Of a DNA stretch of 12,452 nt, positions 6,950 through 12,452 are shown piece by piece. Under the pieces are notes generated by a model, which saw nothing but the letters and a program-made list of their open reading frames with translations, was not told the origin of the DNA and made no database searches. A program made the position numbers and the translations under genes. Origin of the DNA: an uncultured Lachnospiraceae bacterium (GTDB taxonomy: Bacteria; Bacillota; Clostridia; Lachnospirales; Lachnospiraceae). Where the stretch lies: NCBI GenBank assembly GCA_947631755.1, contig CANRMO010000059.1, positions 1 to 12,452 of the forward strand, given 5' to 3'. How positions within the stretch are numbered: position 1 is the first letter of the stretch; each line of letters begins with the position of its first letter.

Positions 6950-8377
6950 TTGATCAAGGGAAATCAAAAACTTCTGAATCTTTTTCGAATACTAATCGAT
7001 ACAGCAATCATCATCGGTTCCTTTTACGGCGCCTACTATCTCCGTTTTGCGGACAACAGCCCACTGATCGTATATGAGCTGATCCGTGAACCCGTGGGGA
7101 TATACGGATCTGTACTGGACTACACGCGGATCCTCTTTATGCTGATCCCCTGCTATCTTCTGTCCTATTACTTTTTCCATTTATACGATCCCAAGCGGGT
7201 GACAAGCCGGAAATCCGTACTGCTGAATATCATAAAATCAAATATTGTCGGGATCTTATACTGTGTTGCCTTTCTTTTCTTTTACCGGAACGGAAGCTAC
7301 GCCAGACTTTTTATCGGAATTTTTGTCGTACTGAACTGCTTCACAGACATGGTATTCCGCTTTTCTATGACGACGATCCTGCGCAAGATGAGACGAAAAG
7401 GATTCAACCAGAAACATGTGCTCCTGGTTGGATACAGCCGTGCCACGGAGGGCTATATCGACCGTCTCTTAGCCCACCCCGAATGGGGATTTCGCATCCA
7501 CGGTATACTCGACAATCACAAACCAATGGGCATGATCTACCGGAATGTCCACATTATCGGCCGCATCGATGAACTGGAAAAAATGCTCTCCGACAACGAC
7601 TACGATGAGATTGTTATCACACTGGGGCTGAGCCATTACAACATACTGGAACAAATCGTGGCCTGCACGGAGAAATCCGGCGTACACACAAAATTTGTGC
7701 CCGACTACAACAACATTATCCCCACAAAGCCGTACACAGAGGATCTGGACGGCTTACCTGTCATACATGTCCGCATGGTGCCGCTGAGCATTTCTTTCAA
7801 CCGCTTTGTCAAGAGAGCATTCGATATCATTGGCTCCATTTTCCTGATCCTGCTGTTCTCTATCCCTATGCTGGTCATTTCTATCCTTGTAAAGACCTCC
7901 TCGCCGGGGCCGCTCATTTACAAGCAGGAGCGGGTCGGCCTGCACAACAAGCCATTTAAAATGTTTAAATTCCGCTCGATGGAAACCCAGGAGGCATCTG
8001 CTGAAAAACAGGCGTGGACAGTCAAAAATGATCCCCGCGTCACACCGATCGGCAAATTTATCCGCAGGACAAGCCTGGATGAAACGCCCCAGTTCTTCAA
8101 TGTTTTGAAAGGGGATATGAGTCTGGTAGGTCCGAGGCCGGAGCGCCCATTCTGGGTGGAAAAGTTTAAAGAAGAGATCCCCCGTTATATGATCAAACAC
8201 CAGGTGCGCCCGGGTATCACTGGCTGGGCACAGGTCAACGGATACCGCGGCGACACATCCATCCGCCTGCGGATTGACTGTGATCTGTATTACATCGAGA
8301 ACTGGACGTTTAGCCTGGATCTGAAAATCCTGCTCTTAACTGTGTTTAAAGGTTTTGTCAACAAAAACGCCTATTGA
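6950..8377 (+). CDS. Undecaprenyl-phosphate sugar-1-phosphate transferase (exopolysaccharide initiation, WcaJ/CpsE type)
   Basis: A 475-residue polytopic membrane protein. It has hydrophobic segments near residues 11-30, 60-78, 94-112 and 119-136, then a Rossmann-like domain (about 155-260, starting VLLVGYSRA). The C-terminal bacterial sugar transferase domain begins KRAFDIIGS (288-296). That domain has a membrane hairpin (about 292-315), KFRSM (340-344), the catalytic Asp377-Glu378 in SLDETPQ, LVGPRPERP (392-400), and PGITGWAQVNGYRG (421-434). The family transfers a hexose-1-phosphate, often glucose, to undecaprenyl phosphate, the first step of EPS or capsule repeat units. The start is a TTG at 6950, 7 bases after AAGGAAGG; upstream in-frame GTG and ATG codons precede the predicted transcription start. 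No other EPS genes are nearby. The sugar specificity is inferred. Confidence 0.9.
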   Translation: MIKGNQKLLNLFRILIDTAIIIGSFYGAYYLRFADNSPLIVYELIREPVGIYGSVLDYTRILFMLIPCYLLSYYFFHLYDPKRVTSRKSVLLNIIKSNIVGILYCVAFLFFYRNGSYARLFIGIFVVLNCFTDMVFRFSMTTILRKMRRKGFNQKHVLLVGYSRATEGYIDRLLAHPEWGFRIHGILDNHKPMGMIYRNVHIIGRIDELEKMLSDNDYDEIVITLGLSHYNILEQIVACTEKSGVHTKFVPDYNNIIPTKPYTEDLDGLPVIHVRMVPLSISFNRFVKRAFDIIGSIFLILLFSIPMLVISILVKTSSPGPLIYKQERVGLHNKPFKMFKFRSMETQEASAEKQAWTVKNDPRVTPIGKFIRRTSLDETPQFFNVLKGDMSLVGPRPERPFWVEKFKEEIPRYMIKHQVRPGITGWAQVNGYRGDTSIRLRIDCDLYYIENWTFSLDLKILLLTVFKGFVNKNAY

Positions 8378-9147
8378 TCCCCAAATTCTCTCATATATTT
8401 CCGATAGCGCAGCGGCAGCATCTGCCGCTGTAAGTCTCTGTTGATGCGCTCTTTGACCGCAATAGTATCCACAAATAATTTCCACAGCTTCTGCATGCTC
8501 TCTTCCTCGGCAGAATATGTCAGTGCCAGTCCGTCCAGATCGGCTTCTTCCATTAAGGCGTACAGGCATCCCCCGTCTCTTTTGTGTATTAGCACATTTT
8601 CGTGCACGGTGTCGGCGATCACCCAGTCCTCGCCGGAAAACCGGTCGGCAAAATGCCCGGCCAGATAGGGCAGCACATTATTCTTTGGGTTGATCCTGGC
8701 AAACAATATGCCGTTCTCCAGCTCTTCAAACCGCAGAAATTCGACAAAAAAATGAGCCTCATTGTTTGTGTTTCTCTCCAGTTCAAACAGCGTCTGCATA
8801 AACGGGGCTGTCAGGTGCTGCATCACCCGGCCGCCCACAGCGAGCCCCTCAATGATAAAGCGGTAAATCGCATCTGCCTTTTCCGGCCGGCAGGACATCG
8901 CCGCTTTCTGCACAAAGTCATATGCCTGGCGCGAGATTTCTCTCTGAATGGTGCGCGCCACTTTCACCGCCCGGTCAAAGTCCGTCTCAACCGAAATATA
9001 CCGGCAGAAAAGTTCCCGGTTAAACCCGGGGCGGTCTATGGTGATCCGGTTGTATTTATGGCCGTGTTTTTCTTCATAGGCACGATACACCGCAGAAAAA
9101 ATACCCTCTATGGAATCCTCACAGAGATAGACATTTGTTTCCTCCAT
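8371..9147 (-). CDS. TIGR03915/DUF4130 family putative DNA metabolism protein
   Basis: A 258-residue soluble protein with no signal peptide or membrane segment. The start YLCEDSIEGIFSAVYRAYEE (7-26) is typical of the family. The region from about residue 85 matches the DUF4130 pattern as I know it: YRFIIEGLAVG, a conserved FVEFLRFEELENG, then ARINPKNNVLP and LAGHFADRFSGEDWVIADTVH. The family is described as a probable DNA metabolism protein. It normally sits beside a radical SAM protein (TIGR03916), and the domain is also found fused to a uracil-DNA glycosylase-like protein (UdgX). The biochemical role is not established. The radical SAM partner is not in this window. The ATG at 9147 has GGGAGGT 6 bases upstream. 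Its last 7 bases overlap the convergent transferase gene. Confidence 0.8.
   Translation of the reverse strand: MEETNVYLCEDSIEGIFSAVYRAYEEKHGHKYNRITIDRPGFNRELFCRYISVETDFDRAVKVARTIQREISRQAYDFVQKAAMSCRPEKADAIYRFIIEGLAVGGRVMQHLTAPFMQTLFELERNTNNEAHFFVEFLRFEELENGILFARINPKNNVLPYLAGHFADRFSGEDWVIADTVHENVLIHKRDGGCLYALMEEADLDGLALTYSAEEESMQKLWKLFVDTIAVKERINRDLQRQMLPLRYRKYMREFGDQ
8410..8430. repeat. Perfect 9-bp inverted repeat beyond the sugar transferase stop
   Basis: CAGCGGCAG (8410-8418) and CTGCCGCTG (8422-8430) form a perfect, GC-rich 9-bp stem with a 3-base loop. It lies 33 bases after the transferase stop and inside the 3' end of the convergent DUF4130 gene, where it encodes QRQMLPL. No T-run follows on either strand, so it is not a standard intrinsic terminator, but it could slow polymerase or shield 3' ends. 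Confidence 0.6.
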
Positions 9148-9181
9148 CGCCCCACCTCCCGTCTCATATTAATCCCCATTT

Positions 9182-9269
9182 CGGAGCGTTTACGCGACGA
9201 GGCGACGAGAAAATCTCCGATTTCTCGTCTGCCATCAGAGCTATTTGTGACGCTCCGGCACAAATAGCC
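9182..9269 (-). other. Structured intergenic element (two hairpins plus complementary loop), possibly a dispersed repeat or leader RNA
   Basis: This holds most of the 331-base gap between the DUF4130 gene and the carboxypeptidase gene. Hairpin B has a perfect 10-bp stem (9240-9249 with 9259-9268) and a 9-base loop. Hairpin A has a 9-bp stem (9204-9212 with 9221-9229) and an 8-base loop. Eight loop-B bases (9250-9257) are perfectly complementary to 9182-9189, so a pseudoknot or alternative fold is possible. The octamer GCGACGAG is tandemly doubled at 9194-9209. The plus-strand shadow translation resembles ones I remember recurring in Lachnospiraceae annotations, which would mean a dispersed non-coding repeat; this is recollection, not a search. 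Confidence 0.6.
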
Positions 9270-9307
9270 ACCCGCTTCCTGTCGTACTCCAGCTCTCTAT
9301 CGGTACT

Positions 9308-9337
9308 ATTATAACATCTCCGTGATCCGATTGCCAC
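9308..9337 (-). promoter_or_regulatory. Extended -10 promoter upstream of the structured element and the DUF4130 gene
   Basis: On the minus strand the -10 is TATAAT (9308-9313) preceded by TGT, an extended -10 motif. A weaker -35 GTGGCA (9332-9337) is 18 bases upstream. The start near 9301 would place both hairpins in a leader of about 150 bases before the ATG at 9147. Confidence 0.6.
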
Positions 9338-9396
9338 AATCAAATGGTGCGGAAAAGCCAGCACACCATATCCCGGGCGGACGGCCCGTAAAATTG

Positions 9397-9425
9397 TTGC
9401 AAAAAAACCGCAATTAACTCATAAT
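9397..9425 (+). promoter_or_regulatory. Probable promoter of the D-Ala-D-Ala carboxypeptidase gene
   Basis: On the plus strand -35 TTGCAA (9397-9402) and -10 CATAAT (9420-9425) are spaced by 17 bases. The start near 9432 leaves a leader of about 47 bases before the ATG at 9479. A small GC-rich inverted repeat, CGGGC-GGACG-GCCCG (9375-9389), lies just upstream. Confidence 0.55.
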
Positions 9426-9478
9426 CTGTCCTATCTTTTCATAAAAATTATTAGAATCAGGAAAGGAATGGTGCATTT

Positions 9479-10681
9479 ATGAAAAAAATCACAGTGAGTA
9501 TCCTGCTGTTTTTCGTCAGCCTGCTTGCGATACCGGCCGCCCCGTTCTGCGCACATGCGGAGGAGGCGGCCTCCGGCTCAGCAGTCAATGTCACAGCAAG
9601 ATCGGCTGTCCTGCTGGATGGAAAATCCGGGGAAATCATTTTCGAAAAAGAAAAAGATACCGAACTGGTTCCTGCCAGCATCACAAAAATCATGACATTA
9701 ATTCTTATTTTTGAGGCCATAGACAACGGCAAATTTTCTCTGGATGATCCGGTGACGGTGAGCGAATACGCCGCCAGCATGGGAGGGTCACAAGTATTTT
9801 TAGAACCACAGGAGACACAGACCGTCAATACGATGATCAAGTGCATAAGCATCGCCAGCGCCAACGATGCAGCTGTCGCCATGGCAGAAAAGGTGGCGGG
9901 ATCCGAGGAAAGTTTTGTGAAAATGATGAATGAAAAGGCAAAAGAACTCGGCATGGTACATACTCAGTTTAAAAACTGCACCGGTCTCGACGATGATATC
10001 AGCTCTGGCCATTTTTCTTCTGCCTATGACGTTGCTCTGATGTCACGGGAGCTTGTGATAAAACATCCCCAGATTTCCAATTACTCCACCGTCTGGATGG
10101 ACACCATTGTCCATAAAACAAAAAAGGGCGAGAGCAATTTCGGGCTGACAAACACAAACAAGCTGGTGCGCTATTATGACGGGATCACTGGCCTGAAAAC
10201 CGGCTCCACCAGCAAAGCAAAATACTGCCTCAGCGCCACAGCCAGCCGGAATAATATAGACCTGATCGCTGTTGTCATGGCGGCGCCAGACCACAAGGTG
10301 CGCTTTACCGAGGCACAGGCTCTTCTTGATTACGGATTTGCAAACTGTAATATATATGAGGACGCTTTTGAGGACATGACTTTTGAGCCTCTTTCCGTCA
10401 AAGGAGGAATACCATCCAACATCAATGTCTATCCCCAGGAGAAATTCACCCACACATTCATCGGTGACTACGACGCGGACCTGATCGAAAAGACAGTTAC
10501 ATTTAACGCCATATCCCCGCCGATAAAAAAAGGCGATGAAGTGGGATCCATCGCCTATTCCTACAAGGGAAAGAATCTTGGTTCAGTGCCTCTGCTTGCC
10601 CTGCAGGATTCAGAACCGGCAAGCTATGCGGACACCCTGTTGATCTCCATCCGAAAATTTTTCCGCATACAGGCAGCATAA
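9479..10681 (+). CDS. D-alanyl-D-alanine carboxypeptidase (class A low-molecular-weight PBP, peptidase S11)
   Basis: A 400-residue exported serine peptidase. A signal peptide with a positive start (MKKITVS), a hydrophobic core and an AHA-type cleavage site ends near residue 27. The penicillin-binding motifs are complete: S67-I-T-K70, S127-A-N129 and K240-T-G242. Residues from about 297 form the usual beta-rich C-terminal domain (PBP5_C type). The last residues, ADTLLISIRKFF, may be an amphipathic membrane-tethering helix. Family members trim the terminal D-Ala from peptidoglycan pentapeptides and so limit cross-linking; clostridia often have several (DacA, DacB, DacF), and which one this is cannot be told. 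AGGAAAGGA lies about 11 bases before the ATG, slightly long. The stop is 2 bases from the stop of the convergent esterase gene. Confidence 0.92.
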   Translation: MKKITVSILLFFVSLLAIPAAPFCAHAEEAASGSAVNVTARSAVLLDGKSGEIIFEKEKDTELVPASITKIMTLILIFEAIDNGKFSLDDPVTVSEYAASMGGSQVFLEPQETQTVNTMIKCISIASANDAAVAMAEKVAGSEESFVKMMNEKAKELGMVHTQFKNCTGLDDDISSGHFSSAYDVALMSRELVIKHPQISNYSTVWMDTIVHKTKKGESNFGLTNTNKLVRYYDGITGLKTGSTSKAKYCLSATASRNNIDLIAVVMAAPDHKVRFTEAQALLDYGFANCNIYEDAFEDMTFEPLSVKGGIPSNINVYPQEKFTHTFIGDYDADLIEKTVTFNAISPPIKKGDEVGSIAYSYKGKNLGSVPLLALQDSEPASYADTLLISIRKFFRIQAA

Positions 10682-10683
10682 TG

Positions 10684-12452
10684 TCACACCGCTCTCTGGT
10701 AGACGGGCACACTGTCCGGCATAAAAAGACGTCCTTTTAGAATAGTGCCTACCATAAGCGTGTACTCTGCCTCTCCCAATTCCTTCTGCATCAGCCGGAA
10801 AATAGAATTTTTGTCATAGACACTGGTGCTCATTCCCGTCTTCACTTTCTTTTTTCCGGCATCGAACAGAAGAAACCTCCCATTGCCGGAAGAATTCCAT
10901 CTGGTCCAGGGCGGCAGTGCAGAGCCGTTCGGGTTCCCTTTTTTCATAAAATTATAGAGATAACTTCTCATCTGTCTTGTGAGAGCCTTGCGGCCGGTTT
11001 CATTTTTTTCCGAGACCGCGTCCGGCGAATACTCCGACAGCCGGTGTTTATAAGTGCCAAGAAGAAAATCTTTCGACTGTCCGTGGTAGGCGCCGGCAAA
11101 TCTGCTGTAAAAGTTACTGCTCACGCCGGAAGATGTCCCCCAGTTCATGCGGAATGTATAGATCGGCTGGTGCATGGGATCGCGGCTGACCGCACGGGCC
11201 GTATCCTCAAGATAAAAACAGGACTGCAGCATGCTTCCGTAGCAGATCGCGTGTTCCAGAAAATGCTGCGGATCCGTCACATCGCGGACTGCCGCCATCT
11301 CTTCCTCCTCATAGGATTCATATTCACTCCACGCAAAAGACGAAAATTCTGTGGCATCACTCCCTATGAGGAGAGGTACCTGATTATAATCTCCGCTGGC
11401 AATCGCCTTAGCCCAGTCTTGTGGAATCACAGTCCCGTCTGTAAATCCCTGAGGGAATTTTCCCATCCGCAGATCAAATTTTTTGCACATACTGGCAACC
11501 TCACTTGTGGTCAGGCTGCGGAACAATTGGCTCAGCACCAGATCAGAAGCTGTTTTTACAAATTTCCTCGCTTCGGATTTTTCTGTAAACATCCCCCTGT
11601 CCACCAATATGGCGGCCAGTTTTTTTTCTGCGGACTTTTCGCCCTCTTCCGGTGTGCTCAGAGTAAAGCCGCCGCTTATGACAAAGGCTTTGTGGAACAG
11701 CCCCTCCATATCTTTTGAGAGAAGACACATGAGGACATCCCTCGCCCCGCCGGAAAAACCGGACAGAGTTACGTTGTCCGCGTCGCCGCCAAAATAGCCC
11801 ACATTTGTCTGCACCCACAGCAGCGATTCCCTGATATCCAGAAGGGCAAAATTGCCGCTGTTTTCCTCATCCGTTCCATCCTGGAGCGCCGGATGGCTCA
11901 AAAATCCGAAAGCCCCCACCCGGAACGATACTGACACAATTACGATATTCATGGAAGAGGCCATTTTGGAAAACTTTACATTAGCCGTGCCGTTGCTGTT
12001 TCCCCCGCCGTGGAGAAAGACAAGTACCGGGAGATTCTTTTCTGTCGTATATGGGCGGTACACATTTACATACAGACAATCCTCTGTGCCCGCATACCCC
12101 CGGGCCTCACTGCCACTGTAGTGGAGTGCCTTTTTTTTCGCCTTTACCGCACTCCGGATCCCAGCCCATGAAGTGAGCGGCTGCGGAGCTCTCCACCGGT
12201 TTTCTCCGGATGTATCCGCCCCGTAAGGAAGCCCGTACCAGATCATCGTCTTACCGGACGCGGTCTTCTTTCCCCTCACTTTTCCGTAGATTGTCTTCCG
12301 CACCAGATTTGGTTTCGGCGGCTCTTTAACCGTGAAGCGGATGGAGATCATTTTCTTGTTTTTTTCTGTATAGCCAGTGATCTTCGCCGTTCCCTTCTTC
12401 ACCGCTTTTATTTTCTTCCCGCTTATTTTGGCGACCTTTTTGTTATTTGACC
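10684..12452 (-). CDS. Type-B carboxylesterase/lipase with N-terminal Ig-like (Big2-type) domain, 5' end outside the window
   Basis: The frame stays open to the right edge, giving 588 residues plus a stop; the GTG at 12402 is internal. Residues 1-42 look like the end of a Big2 bacterial Ig-like domain: VAKISGKKIKAVKKGTAKIT, then IRFTV. A carboxylesterase domain of about 530 residues follows, opening with a YGLPYG entry motif and EDCLYVNVYRP (123-133). It has the oxyanion HGGG (147-150), nucleophile Ser233 in GFSGG, a likely acid in SDATEF (365-370), and His456 in GAYHG. The nucleophile elbow differs from the usual GESAGG. The family hydrolyses carboxylic esters; the substrate here is unknown. 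The Ig-like domain suggests a secreted or surface enzyme, but the signal peptide would lie off the window. It converges on the carboxypeptidase gene with a 2-base gap. Confidence 0.88.
   Translation of the reverse strand, partial: SNNKKVAKISGKKIKAVKKGTAKITGYTEKNKKMISIRFTVKEPPKPNLVRKTIYGKVRGKKTASGKTMIWYGLPYGADTSGENRWRAPQPLTSWAGIRSAVKAKKKALHYSGSEARGYAGTEDCLYVNVYRPYTTEKNLPVLVFLHGGGNSNGTANVKFSKMASSMNIVIVSVSFRVGAFGFLSHPALQDGTDEENSGNFALLDIRESLLWVQTNVGYFGGDADNVTLSGFSGGARDVLMCLLSKDMEGLFHKAFVISGGFTLSTPEEGEKSAEKKLAAILVDRGMFTEKSEARKFVKTASDLVLSQLFRSLTTSEVASMCKKFDLRMGKFPQGFTDGTVIPQDWAKAIASGDYNQVPLLIGSDATEFSSFAWSEYESYEEEEMAAVRDVTDPQHFLEHAICYGSMLQSCFYLEDTARAVSRDPMHQPIYTFRMNWGTSSGVSSNFYSRFAGAYHGQSKDFLLGTYKHRLSEYSPDAVSEKNETGRKALTRQMRSYLYNFMKKGNPNGSALPPWTRWNSSGNGRFLLFDAGKKKVKTGMSTSVYDKNSIFRLMQKELGEAEYTLMVGTILKGRLFMPDSVPVYQRAV

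Noticed and set aside
9164..9364. 66-residue minus-strand ORF in the gap before the DUF4130 gene
   Set aside because: Its frame crosses the extended -10 promoter and both hairpins, has no good ribosome site, and fits better as a shadow of a structured non-coding element.
10682..10745. Bidirectional terminator between the carboxypeptidase and esterase genes
   Set aside because: Only short, imperfect stems are present and no T-run follows them in either direction.

Overview
The window looks like chromosomal DNA of a Lachnospiraceae-type Firmicute (Clostridium cluster XIVa). The evidence is moderate GC with AT-rich promoters, strong AGGAGG-like ribosome sites, near-consensus TTGACA/TATAAT promoters, a HtrA/Clp/S8-peptidase gene set, a TIGR03915-type protein, and an intergenic element whose shadow translation I remember from Lachnospiraceae genomes. 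That last point is memory only and was not checked. No phage, IS element or CRISPR array is visible.

Layout. (1) 101-673, minus strand: five tRNA genes transcribed Pro(TGG)-Gly(TCC)-Arg(TCT)-His(GTG)-Gln(TTG) from a consensus promoter at 724-752. A 12-bp terminator-like hairpin lies between His and Gln. None of the five encodes its CCA tail. (2) 794-1858, minus: hisC, with its own promoter whose spacer contains a perfect inverted repeat. (3) 1987-6775, minus: three proteolysis genes in probable operon order htrA, then a divergent ClpX-like unfoldase, then a Csp-like S8 subtilase. The gaps are 44 and 68 bases, and a promoter sits upstream of htrA. (4) 6950-8377, plus: a polyprenyl-phosphate sugar-1-phosphate transferase that starts exopolysaccharide repeat units; its promoter diverges from that of htrA. 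(5) 8371-9147, minus: a TIGR03915/DUF4130 protein whose end overlaps the transferase by 7 bases. Upstream of it, at 9182-9337, is an extended -10 promoter followed by two hairpins and a loop complementary to a downstream segment. (6) 9479-10681, plus: a D-Ala-D-Ala carboxypeptidase. (7) 10684 to the right edge, minus: a type-B carboxylesterase fused to an N-terminal Ig-like (Big2-type) domain. Its 5' end lies outside the window.

How the genes relate: most are ordinary housekeeping or envelope genes placed side by side. The most cohesive unit is htrA-clpX-S8, which joins a membrane-anchored serine protease, an AAA+ unfoldase and an apparently unsecreted subtilase in one transcript. The ClpX lacks the RKH substrate-recognition loop but keeps an IGF-like ClpP-docking loop (MGF), which suggests a specialised paralogue. 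The most unusual non-coding signal is the structured element at 9182-9337. I saw no clearly undescribed multi-gene system beyond these two leads.
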